64,000 bases of DNA from Favolaschia claudopus (lineage: Eukaryota > Basidiomycota > Agaricomycetes > Agaricales > Mycenaceae). The position numbers were made by a program, and so were the translations under genes. Location of the stretch: assembly GCA_037176885.1 (NCBI GenBank), contig JAWWNJ010000049.1, positions 1 to 64,000 of the forward strand. Direction: 5' to 3'. A model generated the notes under the pieces. The model did not search any database, was not told the origin of the DNA, and saw nothing but the letters and a program-made list of their open reading frames with translations. This document shows positions 7,785 to 20,351 of this stretch, piece by piece; within the stretch, counting starts at the first letter, position 1; the number at the start of each line of letters is the position of its first letter.

Positions 7785-10700
7785 TTAGTCAGACCCCAAG
7801 TAGCCAGGCTCATGTTCTATGTTCCTCTCCCCAGTGGATCCAAAGCAAGATGTGAAGAGTCGTGTCCATTCTCTTGGCTTTATCGCATTTTGTCTGTGTG
7901 TTTCATGCAACAATTGCGCAACAGGGTTCTCAGACACTGCTCCTGGCAAAGCCAGCTCAGCCGGAGTGACTACAAATTTGTCTATTCGGGTGGGTTTGGA
8001 AGCTGCATCTCTACGTTGCTCGATGTCTTGTGCAGCTTGCCTCAGTGCTTCTGCTTCAGAGTAACGTGCTTGGTGATCAAAAAGATCTGCAAGGTTGTTC
8101 ATGCTGATCAAAGTGTGAGGATGCTCCTCACCCAGCAGCCTTTTCTGGCTGTCAAGCACTACAACATGAAGACCCTCAGCATCACTCCATTGACCCTGGT
8201 TACTGTACGTCAATGCAAGATTGTTCATGCTGGTCAAAGTGTGTGGATGTTCCTTGCCCAGCAGCCTTTTCCAGGTCTCAACCACTGCGACCTGAAGATC
8301 TTCAGCATCACTCCATCGGCCCTGGTTCCAGTATGTCAATGCAAGGTTGTGCATGCTGCACAAAGTGTTTGGATGTCCCTCACCCAGAAGCCTCTTCTGG
8401 TTCTCAAGCACAGCGACCTGCAGACCCTCAGCATCACTGTATCGGCCCTGGCTACTGTATGTCCATGCAAGGTTGTCCATGCTGCCCAAAGTGTCTGGAT
8501 GTTCCTCACCCAGCAGCCTTTTCCGGCTCTCAAGCACAGAGACCTGAAAATGCTCAGCATCGCTACATCGGCCCTGGTTACAGTATGTGCATGCAAGATT
8601 GTTCATGCTGGTCAAAGTGTGTGGATGTTCCTTGCCCAGCAGCCTTTTCCAGGTCTCAACCACTGCGACCTGAAGATCTTCAGCATTGCTCCATTGGCCT
8701 TGGTTCCAGTATGTCAATGCAAGGTTGTGCATGCTGCACAAAGTGTGAGGGTGTTCCTCGCCCAGAAGCCTCTTCTGGCTCTCAAGCACTGTGACCTCGA
8801 GCTCCTCAGCATCACTCCATCGGCCTTGCTTGCTGTAAGTGCTTGCAAGGTTGCTCATGCTAGTCAAAGTGTCTGGGTGCTCTCCGCCGAAAAGCCTTTT
8901 GCTTGCCTCGAGCACTTTGACCCTGAGCTCCTCAGCCTCAGTCCATCGGCCTTGCTTGCTGTAAGTGCTTGCAAGGTTGTTCACTGCTGCACAGAGTGTC
9001 TGGGTGCTCTCCTCCGAAAAGTCTTTTGCTTGCCTCGAGCACTTTGACCCTGAGCTCCTCAGCCTCAGTCCATCGGCCTTGCTTGCTGTAAGTGCTTGCA
9101 AGGTTGTTCATGCTAAGCAAAGTGTCTGGATGCTCTTCTCCCAGAAGCCCCTTTCTTGCCTCAAGCACTTTGACCTCGAGCTCCTCAGCATCACTCCATC
9201 GGCCTTGGTTGCTGTAAGTACTTGCAAGGTTGTTCATGCTACGCAAAGTGTCTGGATGCTCTTCTCCTAGAAGCCTTTTTCTTGTGTCAAGCACTGTACT
9301 ATGTAGTAACTCTAAATCACTCCACCGGCCTTGCCGTGCAGCAATATATGCCAACCATTCACTTATCCCAAGATCCATTGGCTTTGGGAAGAATTTTGAC
9401 AGTCTTGTCATATGATGGAATAATGTAGTTATATATTTGAAGTCTTCTAGATTGAAATAACATGACATGGCAATTATTGCTAGTGCACATGTCTGGATGA
9501 AGCCCATATTCTGTTTGGTGGTATCATTACTCCATTGCTGAACAAGAGGATGAACACTGAAAGACTGATCATGCAAATTCTTTGCAACTAAAGAGTATGC
9601 TTGAAGCTCTCCAACAATCTCATTGAAGGCCAAGTTATCCCAAGTTTCATTACTGCCTCCAACTTGAGCCAAGACCTGATTTATCTGGAAATGCAAATCA
9701 TGATCATCCAGCTGTAGCCTTGATAGAGATGCCTTCTCAAAGATTTCCTTTGTAATCCCCTCATGATGCAGTTGAGAGAAAATTTGCAACAGTAATTTTG
9801 CAGCTGGGTTGAGTTTGTTAAAACTCAGATCCCAGGTTGCATAAACAGCTGTATTATATTGGCTCTGGCCTTGGATATCATTTTGCCTCAATAGCCTGTC
9901 ATGAGACACATTATAGAGTGCTAGATAGCCTTTGAAGTCTTCTTGAGCATTGATATATCCTCCCGCCTGAGAGACAGCAAGAGCAAAGCAGTGGAGTTCC
10001 TATACCATCTTTCAGTCTGGTAAAATTGTCAAATGTTGCTTTAAACACCTTAACGATAGCTGTGGCAAGTTCTTTCTTGTTGTCTCCAACCGCTGTCTGG
10101 CCAGCCAGCCTCAGAAGTAATTCTGTTGCATCATCAAGTCTCATATTTGAAACTTGAGTGGCAGTTCCATGGATGCGGAGTGCAGGATTTCGGGTGGTAA
10201 TCAGTATATTCAATCCAAATCTGCATTCGGGGAAGAATCTTGCAAGATCCAATCTGGTGTCATCGGCATTGTCAAAGACAATTAACCATTGTGTATGCCA
10301 GTTGCTAGCAAGCCAAAGTAAAGCTGCCTCTGCAGTCTCAACAGTTTCAGGACCAAGCAATTGCAAGTCTGTTTCTGCTGTCTGTTTGTTGGTAGCATCA
10401 ATATAGAATACTTCTGTAAATCTTCAAAATATATGAGGTAGTCTGACATCCACAAAGGAATTGTCACACAACCGTTCTTTCTCTTGGGCTTCTTCCACAA
10501 ACTTGAAGGCCAATTGACTCTTTCCGGAGCCCCCAAGACCATGCAAGACAAAGACAAGTCGTGTTCTTGGATCTCCATTGAAGAATTGATGGATCTCTTG
10601 AAGACTCTCTTGACGGCCTGTGAAAGTTGGGACTGCAAGAGGACATAGCTTCCGTTGCTTGGGCTTTGCTCTGCTAACTAATACCTGAGTGGCTAGAGCT

Positions 10701-10951
10701 ACTTGATGTGTCAAAACTTATTCTTTCCAGTGCAATATGGAAAGCTTACTATCAGGGACATTCCACTGACTTGGACCATGAACATGGAATTGTGGACCCT
10801 GCCCAATACCTCCAAAACCCCCAGTACCACTACCACTTCCACCTCCAGAACCACCAATCCCACCTATTGAAAATTTGAGACCCAAAAGAGCACCAGGGTT
10901 ATATTTTATACCATAGATAGCTCCAATAGTCAGATTTTTTTCAAAGTCCAT
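7785..10951 (-). pseudogene. NLR-A: NB-ARC plus TPR STAND protein, one frameshift
   Basis: Five exons: 10951-10912, 10863-10750, 10701-10473, 10421-10049 and 9999-7785, with introns of 48, 48, 51 and 49 nt. The start is MDFEKNL. Exon 2 is Gly-rich (GGIGGSGGGSGSGTGGFGG). Exon 3 has the P-loop GLGGSGKSQL, exon 4 the Walker B WLIVFDNADD and ILITTRNP, and exon 5 begins ELHCFALAVSQAGGYI and has HPLVQQW. About ten 42-residue TPRs of kinesin-light-chain type follow (LLGEEHPDTL, QGRWSDAEEL). An extra base near 8986, inside a TPR, shifts the frame; both frames are open on either side. Without it the protein would reach the stop at 7785. NLRs of this class act in fungal non-self recognition and regulated cell death by nucleotide-driven oligomerisation (family knowledge). 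The frameshift may be a real inactivation or a sequence error. Confidence 0.85.
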
Positions 10952-10979
10952 TTCTTCAGTGTGCTTGGGCAATGGGTGA

Positions 10980-13900
10980 GAGGAGCAAGCCCTGAGTCAG
11001 TGGGAGTGAGAAGCAAGTGCTGTGTAGCATGTGCTGCCAACGTGTTTTATCGGATTTGCGCACAGGTGACAGCCGGTACAAAATAAGACCAAGCTCAGAT
11101 GCAGTGCATTGCGATTTGATGCGAACTTGGAAAATTTTGACACAAGTACACCCTTCCCATTCTAGAGTACGTGCATCGTGAGGATGATACTAGTAAGGGT
11201 AGGGTAAACATGGTAGTATGTATACTTAGTGTAAGAGAGGTGGCGAATACGTGAGGTAGAACATGAGGATGGGAGGGTAAAGACCGTAAAGTACGAGGAT
11301 GAGAGAACGAGGTAGAGATGCGGGAGGGGGGAGAAGGGAAAAGTAATTGTATGTATAGCGATGAGGTACGACACGGCCCATATGATGCGGCAGGATATTG
11401 ATCAAGAGGGCAGAGAGCCTGCAGTGTCCACAGGGAAAGCCACGAGTCCTGTACTCTTGAACAGAAACGAGGGGGTTGTGCCCGATAGAGGGTGTGTATA
11501 GTCGAGGCTGTTTCGCGGGGAAGCCTGAAGGAGGGGGCGGGTGCAGCACCATCAACAGTTTTGACTAAGTTGGAATTCGGAATGACGGAGTGTAGATTAA
11601 GGAAGAGTTTGGAGTGGGATATGACCGGTCCACTTTTGACTGGGGATGACACGCGAGGCAAGATAGAGAAAGGCGGCCGATGAGGGAAAGGTAAAAGTTG
11701 TGTTCGCCCAGAGAGACAACGGCGGCCCGCGGCTAGGGGTCTCCGCGATACAGAGCGTTGATTGGACTGCTTGAGCGAAAACGAGGTCGTGCGTTTGAGA
11801 GATGGTGTGTCTTGCATAAACACGCCTGGTCATCGCGGTCGAGGCGGAGAAGTAGTTTGGCAGTGGCAATCGTTGGTCTTCTTCGTCAAATCGGTAATGC
11901 GCCGCGGCGCTGGCACGAGCGGGCCCAGGCGTACAAGGTCATCCATATTTGAATTAGAATAGACGACGACTTGGTGTGCTATGGTGAGATGGTCCTTGTA
12001 GACGCCACGCAGAATACAGTCTAGGTATCGACAGAACGGGCAGCTTCGCCAGAGAAGAACAAAAACGAACTTGAAGCTGGCGATAAGATACATTGCAAGG
12101 CTTTCGATCCAATGAATTCGAAGATGAAATATCTAGATTTGACGACTGGGAGGTAGATTCAAGATTCAAGGTACCCCCATAACGACAGGTGCCAAAAGTG
12201 TCGAGACGAGGACATGGGGGGACGAAGCAAAGAAGGACTAACCCTAACCCTGTCCCAATATCCCTCTTCGTCAAAGCGTCAACATCGAAATAGATCGAAA
12301 TCGTCGTCGATTCGATGAACAGAAGCAACCCAGCTCGCCGTCATTCGCCATCTCGCATTAACTCCTCGAAGTTTCATCAAAAAACTTCAGACCTCAATAT
12401 TCCGCTGTATCGAGCAAGTCAAGACTCTTTAAGGTCTTTCAAAAAACCCTCGACGCATCGTGCAGTATTATCGCACTTTCAAAGCAGGAGGGCGACGGCG
12501 TGAAGTCTCTCGGTTGACCAAGTCGATGGATGGGGATCATCCTGCGGTGGAACGAAACAGCGCAGTCTATCCTAGTCTGTCCAAACTCACTCGCCTTCAC
12601 TCTGCTCCCCCCTAAGTACTCTGAGTTTCCCTGTTCCTCTTCCTTCAAGTCTAAACACGGACGGGGCTTCAGCTTTTCACCGTCCTCGACGCACCCAAGT
12701 CATTGACTCGCCTTCGATCCGCAGCAGACGATGACAAGCAGCTATTGACACTTTGCATATCGAGGTGCTCTCCACACGCCGGTGGGTTTATCTATCCATT
12801 TGCCCGTTTCGTCATTCAATTTCCCTCGTTCCCACCAGAATGCTCTACAGGCATGGCAGACACTGACCATTTCGGCTTGTGCGTCAAGCCGTCCTCACCT
12901 CGTTGTAATCAATCTCAATCCTCGCATCGACCGCAAGCGCCTGTACTGATCAAGAACCCTCCGGAGCCCAGGGGAGACGAGGAAGCCGTCGCCGCAAAGC
13001 AATCAAACACCTGCCATACCCTACACGTACATCGTCTTTGCCTCCAGCCACCGTCGGTGTATAACTCCGAATCGCTGCTTTACACGACTCTGACGGTATT
13101 GATGGACGAAACTCTCCCGCTCGCGACCGGTCCATCCGAGCACAAGACATTCCTGGGGGGCGCTTTTGCCGCGTACCAGTACCAACACCAATATCAAAAC
13201 CCCCGTCGCATGCGTATGGTGCCCCGGTCCCTTCCATATCGTCTTTCCCGGTTTCCCGCGGCGATGCATTGCAGGGCAATACTTGCATTCACTGTCGTGT
13301 CTTGGTCGTTAAGCTGTGGTCATTATCAAGCCGATCTTAAGGTTCTTCTGTGATCAAGAATCCCCGGAGTGTGAGGTATTCTCCACGACTGCCGCCGAGC
13401 ACAACTTCTCCATGCACCTTGGGATCAATATTGAGCCCGAGCTGCTATGGCTCGGCATCGCCTGCTTGTCGACACGGATATACAAGAACCTCTGTCGAGT
13501 TCCGACATCGACTTTGTACCATGCGGGTGTATGGGACTGCGACGCGACCGCCAACAGATGCCAACGCAGACGCTGCACCATGGCTGCCCGGTACGGACGT
13601 ATCGCCTTGCTTAGAGTATATCGATCTCGTAGCAGTGCTCTCAAGTCCTTCGCGTTCTCTGTATTAATTGATTCTATGTACTTTTTCACTCGCATGACAT
13701 TGTACCTATTCTTCGTACACCTGTACATCTACCGAAAAGTCCAATCAAACTTGATATAATTGTCCAAGAGCGTCGAAAATCCGTTCAAGTCCCAACGCAA
13801 AGTGTCCGGGCAAAGATCGAGAGTCGAGGAACACCGGCGTTGCCCTCCCGCCTTTCCAAGCAACTCTAATCAGCGTATCTGCATCCTCCCCAACCTGCTT

Positions 13901-16230
13901 CAACAGCACTACTGGCGCCGACGAAGAGGTCTTCTTCGTAGCTATTCGTCATCCCCCGTCCCATCCTCCATCTCGCCGATTTGAGCGTTCGATGACGCCC
14001 TCACCCCGCGTTCGCGCGACCGCGTTCACGTTGCGGGTACATGCGATGAGTACTAAATGACGCACACAAATTTTGAAGATAATGGTGTTGCTTCGCATTG
14101 AAGATGTCGACCGACTGCGTGCGCATACAAATTCGCGCGCGTTAGAGCGGAGATGTGCGAATAAAATGGGGTTCAAGGTGCAACGATGGGGAATTCGGTG
14201 AATGAGACAGGTCTGTGAGACGGGGAGAATGAAGGCCTCGGAGGTGTGGCGCTGGGAGCGAGCCGAAGGTGCTTTCGTGGAGCAAAGAAAGGACCTCGTA
14301 GGACGGGTGAGCGGAGCCGCGTTCTTGCGGAGGAGGGATACGAGGCGGTATGAGACGCGGTGGAGGTAGTACCGAGTAGACGCGGATAAGGTGAACGCTG
14401 CGCCATCCGCATGCGGCCGTAGAGAGAGCGAGGGTAGCGGTGAACGGACAACGACTGTGAGATGCTTGTGTGAGATGAAATGGGCTAGAGCGGCACAATA
14501 AACGGCGCAGTGGAGAGACCGCGCGAGACGGGCGGTGGCGCAAAAGATTGGTGCTCGAGAGGCTGATTCGCCAGAAACGGGAGTGAGGAAGAGGAGCGCG
14601 GCGTGGTTGAGGTGGAGGTGAAGAATGAGACAGACGCCGATTCAACATTCAGCTTTCGTGGAGTCGGCGTAGATGGCCGGGCGGCAGCGCGCCGACAGGG
14701 GTGTTGTTGATGAGAGTGGGTTTGAGGGCGCGATTCCAGCGAAGGATGTGATGTTCCACCTCGGGCGTTCGAAGATGGGGACATAGCATTACGAGACGGG
14801 GTGAAGCTTGAAGAGTCGGTTTGTGCGCGAGGTTTGAGGATAAGAGGAAGGAAGATCAAGTGAAGAGCGTCGAGTGAGGCGCATACGATACACAGGGAAG
14901 TGGATGAAGAGACTGTGAGGTTACGAGGCGAGAGGCAGCGACGTGTCGGGTGGTGGACGACGAGAACGCGGGACAGCACATAATATAGCATAGTCGACAG
15001 AGTCCGAACGAAGTTCCAAAGAACGCGGAAAGCACACGCGACATGTATTTCAAGGCTCTTGCGGATACCCAAATAAGGCGTAGGTTTGACGACGAGGATA
15101 GCAGCGAAAGCGCCTTGAGTGTTGTCGTCCTGCGGCAGTACACCAAGCTGGCTTGAAGCTGCTCGGTCGACGACGCGACGGAACGGAATCATGAGAGGAA
15201 CAAATAGCGATAAATAACTAGACCCAGCCTCACTCTTTCTTTCGCCCTTGCTCTCAACCCAGCTCCTTTCGTTGAAGCCTCGGAATCTCTGTCACAGTGT
15301 GGTTTTTCTCAGCGCCTCGGTTTCCACCAAGATTCTGGATCTCAAGACTGCGTGCCACCTGGGCCAGTGGCGGCCGGGGCCGGGCCCATGTCCAATCCTA
15401 GCTCCTCAACGTTGGATCGCCGTCGAACCATCTACCAGGACCCGCTCTATGCCCTTCCTCCCCTTGGGGAGGATTAACGTATCGTTTCAAATTGCGGCTC
15501 GAATTGCTCCCATTTTGCTTTCCATGGATTTCGTCGACCTTCAGACGCAAGTCATGTCGTCGCCGCCTTCTTTCGCACGACCTTCAGTAACCCCCTGCCC
15601 TCCTTGCATGAACCTCAAGCCGCTCCTCAGCCACCCACAACGAGTCTCTTCAAGAACTTCTTTGAAGGATTGGATTCTCCATACTGTGCCGTATCAACTC
15701 TACATCTAACAACCACCCACTCTAGTCTCACTTGCTTCAACGTCACTTCTTCGGAACCTAAACTCAAGGCGACATGAAGCTCTCTCGGTCAAGCCAGGCC
15801 CATGCACACATGATCTCTCAGCATATAATCCTTTTGCTACAGTACTTCCTCCCGCCCTCCCTCCCGACGCCCCCCTTTCTCTCTCATCTTCGGCACACCG
15901 GGTGTGGACGCCTATCCTCATCACCCCACCCTCTCTATCCAAAGTCAAACGCACCCCCGCTTTCCAATGTCAACGTCTCCTCTTCCCGCAACCTTTCCCT
16001 TCAAGACCGTCAAGCACTTCTTTACACACCCAACGCGTCTCGAATCTTCAGCCTTGTTATCGGTCTCACCAAACTTCTCACAGCCAACACGCGCGCGAAG
16101 TTTTTCCTCCCCACCGCTCCGACGATCGATACCGCGAACGCCTCACATATGCCGCCGCCCCCTTTGTGACGACGTCCAGTGCATTCTGTCGTCGACGATA
16201 ACGAGCTCTTTGGCGGGTACGTCTACCTCC
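10980..16230. repeat. Segmental duplication block A (decayed), homologous to 30530-36060
   Basis: Collinear similarity to 30530-36060 is visible throughout: TTGAGCGAAAA at about 11770 versus 31206, CGACAGAACGGGCAGC at about 12030 versus 31450, AACCCTAACCCT at 12240 versus 31658, GAATCGCTGCTTTACACGAC at about 13071 versus 32898, and a further match at about 15840 versus 35900. Long reading frames here (for example 12703-13353 +, 14485-15192 -, 15904-16317 +) are not conserved frame-for-frame with the other copy. I therefore treat them as relics of at least two genes I do not recognise. Confidence 0.6.
12240..12251 (+). promoter_or_regulatory. Telomere-like box AACCCTAACCCT
   Basis: Two tandem CCCTAA units occur in a G-poor context about 20 bp before a CT-rich stretch that resembles a fungal transcription start. 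The box is conserved at the same place in the other duplication block (31658). Teloboxes are promoter elements in plants; their role here is inference. Confidence 0.4.
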
Positions 16231-18620
16231 ATCTATCCATCGTCATCCATTCGTTCTCACCGGGACACACCGAGCGTAGACCTACCTGCCTCAGCGACTC
16301 TCACCTCGCGTTTTTGAATTTCCCAAACCCATCACTACCTTCTCAATCCCCAACGTACGCCTTCACCCTTACCGATCCGTCAATCCCAAGCGTCTGTCAA
16401 TATCAAAGACCTCCGCAGCCCAGGCGACACTAGCAAAGCCGCGGTCGCCGTCCCCCTAGAGCGATCGAGCTTCTGCAGCGTACTGCACGTACGTTGTCTC
16501 CCTGCAGTTGTAGGTATGAAGCCTAATCTACCGCAAGACACGGCGTCGTGTGGTGCATAAGCGAGCGACGAACCAAGCTTGCTCTTCAAGATGCTAAGAC
16601 CGCTCTCCATATTGGTATGGGCCGCGTATACGCCGTCCGACTAGTCGGATGAGGAAACTTTCTCAATGCGCGTGAATCCGGGAGTCTGGAGCTGCAGCGC
16701 TAGACGCCGTGCTCTGGCGATCAAGCGTTGCTATTTTCTTGCCTTTTCGTTGCTTGAAAAGACCCTTCTTTCCTCTACCCAGGTTCTCGTCTTGTCCTTT
16801 GCTCGCTTTTCTCAAATGACGTTTCGTAGAATCATTCCAAAATTTTGCCTACTGTCTCGTACAAGTACAAAACTATGTTTCTACCTGAACGTATGTCAAT
16901 CTAATCGAATTCATTGCACATGAGCGTCGAAAATCCATTGACATACGCACTACATCTGCGCCTGTCGCAACGAGCTGCCCCCTTGCTGAACTTTGGCCCA
17001 TCAGCCGTTACAGACCGCCAGCAGCAACAGAGGACTCTTCGCTCTTTGAGACATAATCCAACGTCGAAGGGGACGCTAAGCCGCTGGCGTTGCCCGTTTG
17101 TATGCAGGACAGGTGCCCGACCCCGACACAAATATCTCGCGTGCACGAGGCGGGTATTGAATGCGTTGCGCTGATACGGTACCGACGCGCGGCAGCGATG
17201 CATTGAAGACGTTGGTTTCGGCATACAAGCCCGCGCATACGGGTCTAGGGGGGAGAGAAACAAATGCCGCTCGTTCTATGATAGACGAGGCGAAGCATTG
17301 AATACGACGACGAAAGATTGATGATGCAGGTGTCGGGTAAGCGCGCAGTTAAGCCCTTGCAGTGACGAATTGCAATGAGCGGGATGGAAAGAAAGGCAGG
17401 CCGGTTGGAGGTGCGGCGATGAGAGTTTCGTCGGCGATCGCATGAGGCGGCCGGGGCGCTAGGGGAAAGGTAAGAAGGCAGCGGTGGAGTCAGTGCTTTC
17501 TTAGATTGAAACGACGGCATGCCGGATGCACGAGCCCATGCGTTCGGATGGAGAGGTTGAAAGAACGTTCAGGCGGGAGAGGGTTTAGACATCCGAAGTC
17601 GTACTGAGTCGGCGCCGACGATAAGGTTCGTGGCGAGGCGAACGCGTAAGAGCTGTATGTCGTGTTTGTGACAAAGATAAGGGGCAAGGGCGTCCACAAA
17701 CCGCGTAGTATAGACACCGTATTGAGAGCGAAGCAGAACTGGTCTGAGGGTTTGAGACCCGAGGTTGATTGAGTGACTCGCGGGGGCGTGATGTATGGGG
17801 AGCACGACTGGGCCGCGGTGGAGATAGAGATGAGGGACAAGAGACCGCGATAGAGGCTGGTTTGGTATGAGTTCAGTGGTAGGTTGCGGGGCGACGGGAA
17901 TTTGATGACGCCAAAAGATTCAAGGGCAGCAGATGAATCGAGGCAGCGCCGACGGCCGCTGGTGGACGGGAAAGAAGAAGAATCTGAGATACGCTGTAGA
18001 CACCATGCTTGGGTCTCGCGTACTGCGGGTGACGGACGTGCAACACGCCCTACACACAATCTTTCGCCACAAATGAAGACGAAGCGTCGTGAGCTCCAGC
18101 GGCGATACGCGTCTACTGAGGCGGCGATAATGAAAGCGACCTATCCATCAATGACGAGCGGTCGGAGCGAGGAAGCGAGGTTGATGAAGGGATGGTGTCT
18201 GGGTGAGGGTACGAGCACTGAGATCATGAGAGGGAAGCGAGAAGGTATCGGCAGCCTGAGTGATGTGTATAGTCCGGGGAAGATCTGGGATACAGGAGTG
18301 AACAACCGTGTACGTCTTCTGCCAAAGTCCAAGGAATTTTGATATGAGGGAGCGCAGACGACTTGATAGTCTCGTTCCGGTGAAACGATGGATACGAAGT
18401 GGCTTTGATGTGACCTGGCGGAAGGCTCTGGTTGGAGGGTAGAAAATTCACCAGTCCAAGAGCAGGAGCGGGTGTTCCAAACGCATTGACAACAAGAATC
18501 GCCATTCTGAAGAATAGGTCGTCGAGACCACAGGTGAAGAATGGACTGACGACATACACTTGGATAGCTCTCTCTCCGAATCCTTCTGGTTGATGCACTC
18601 CGAGTCGCAACTCAGGCTTC
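16231..18620. repeat. Third, more diverged partial copy of the duplicated block
   Basis: Short matches to 12.7-13.8 kb and 32.7-33.75 kb recur in order: a TCAATATCAAAGACCTCCGC-like stretch near 16400 with the AGGCGACAC sequence, and GAGCGTCGAAAATCC at 16922, which also occurs at 13766 and as GGGTCGAAAATC at about 33716. The remainder is too diverged for a confident border. No gene family is recognised in its open frames. Confidence 0.4.
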
Positions 18621-18759
18621 AAATTGTGAGTTTCAACAAAATGTGCTCTTTACGCTTGAAGCTGAAGTAACTTGAGGTAAAGCTAGTCAGCAATGTGACA
18701 ATACGAGATCCAGCAGACGAAGAGAAGAAGAGGCAAGGAGAAAGAAGACCAACCCTAAC

Positions 18760-20062
18760 TAGTCTCCCAGAGGCAGAGTCAGAGAGTGAGCCAACCTTCG
18801 CAAGCTACGGATCCCTATCTGACGTCTGCTTTCTGACGCGTGGGGCTTAACGGTTGCCTCATTTCAAACTCCGACTGATCTGCCACTAAGCGGGGTTTGA
18901 AACGTCAAAAACACACATCCTCGCCATTTTCATTCTCGTTCTCCACTATCTCTTCCTGTATGGTCAAATGCTTCTAGCAGTACATGAACGCATACTATGG
19001 GCTAGTATATCTCCGATATCTAAGGAATTCGACGGGAAATAACCTCTTAACTTACGATATATGCTCGGATTCTACCCTGCCGGCTCGTTCTTCTTATTCA
19101 TGCCCCCCTCGGCTTACATTGTTGTCGAAGAGCACTCATGGGAGACATAACTACTCGTCTATGTCTATTATTTGCTATCACTGCTCTAGACCACCGCACG
19201 AAATGCTCGGTATTCCGGCGCCATGCTATCCGCTTTTTTGGCATCTGTAACCTCTCTTCTTGGCCTCAAACGGCCTTGAATGTGCCCCAAAACTAACTTT
19301 GAATGGATTTATACTGTTAGCACACTCACTCCTTCACACCAAAAATAGAAATATATCCTCAAGGTCAAAAGACCCTCCAAAAGATCTGCTTTTGGAATGC
19401 CATTCCTTGAGGTTTGAAAGGATCCCTTTCAGCATCATCAAAAAGCTGAGAGAAAAGGCAATCTTTTCGCTGCTCTTTCAGAAGATCTGAAAGAGCGCCG
19501 AGATTTCTCCCATTTGTTACCCTTATTTCGGTAACAAATAGGAAAAATCTCGGGCGTCTTTTAGACGTTATGAAAGGGCAGCGAAAAGGTGTCGTTTTCT
19601 CGTCTCTTTTTGATGGGACTAAAAGTCTTCCTTTCACCACATTCTAAATGACGCTCTAAATGCTGCCCTTTCAGGAGGTCTTTCTGACCTTAAGGAAAGA
19701 TTCCTATTTTCGGTGTGCTTTCGCTGGGCCCAGCGAACTCCGCAAAATGTCAGTGAGATGAGATAATGCGGCAAATTTGGATATGGCCCGAAAATATAGC
19801 ACGCTAGGGTGCTTTTGTGCTACCTGATATTCGTTCGACATAATACCAGCTTCTTAAAACCAAGGTACAAGTCCAGAACGCGCTGGAGGGTTGGAGAACG
19901 CGATCGTTGTTTGGCCGTAAGTGGTCAACACGTGAGCAAAGCGGAGATTGAAATGAGGCAACCGCTAAGCCCCCCAGATCAAAAAGCAGACGTCAGATCA
20001 AGGAATATCCTGAGTAGCGCGAAGGTTGAAGGGAATTGATCTACTCTGCCTCTGGGAGACTA
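18760..20062. mobile_element. Non-autonomous hAT-like element, 1303 bp, 8-bp target duplication
   Basis: The ends are inverted repeats: TAGTCTCCCAGAGGCAGAGT at the left, and its complement (first base aside) at 20044-20062. Similarity between the two ends continues for about 130 bp (TCTGACGTCTGCTTT and GCGGTTGCCTCATTTCAA are shared). Both ends are flanked by ACCCTAAC (18752-18759 and 20063-20070), an 8-bp duplication typical of hAT elements. There is no transposase frame inside, so it would depend on a partner element. It inserted precisely into a telomere-like box upstream of oxidoreductase copy B. Confidence 0.75.
19335..19717. repeat. Long hairpin (about 180-nt arms) inside the hAT-like element
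   Basis: The left arm begins CACACCAAAAATAG; the right arm ends with CTATTTTCGGTGTG. The arms meet at GTTACCCTTATTTCGGTAAC around 19526. Pairing is imperfect but extends along both arms (CGAGATTT, TTTTCGCTGC and CAAGGTC or AAGGTCA segments recur inverted). A transcript would fold into a long stem, a possible small-RNA precursor or a nested fold-back element. Confidence 0.7.
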
Positions 20063-20351
20063 ACCCTAACAAGCCCCAACAACAACTGCCTCTTACTCAA
20101 GAACCGCCATGAACATTCGACGCTTGAAGAATATGCAACTCAAGACTGAATATAACTCCTTGTTTTCCGTCAGTTTCTTTGCAAGCCGCAATCATGACTC
20201 CAAAAACACGGCTTCCCCGTTTACTTAAAGCGCCCGCCCAAGTCACTGCGAGTTTGAACTTTGCAGTCTTCCTTGTCACCTTGACTTCCCGCCCTACCGT
20301 CGTCATTGCTGTCTTGGCTTGTCCTCCTTCATGATCCGCAATGGTTCCACC

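Noticed and set aside
7812..9047. Long + strand frame of 411 codons over NLR-A
   Set aside because: It is an antisense shadow of the TPR array; its periodic CKVVHAAQSVWM pattern simply mirrors the 42-codon repeat. The same holds for 23348-23644 and 27741-28814.
10000..10048. Frame break in the middle of the NB-ARC domain of all three NLRs
   Set aside because: At first it looked like a shared frameshift. It is a conserved 49-nt intron (GTGTTT...TATAG) whose removal restores IVK-ELHCFALAVSQAGG.
12703..13353. 216-codon + strand frame in block A
   Set aside because: The homologous DNA at 32.7-33.3 kb is open in other frames and interrupted at different places, so no protein is conserved.
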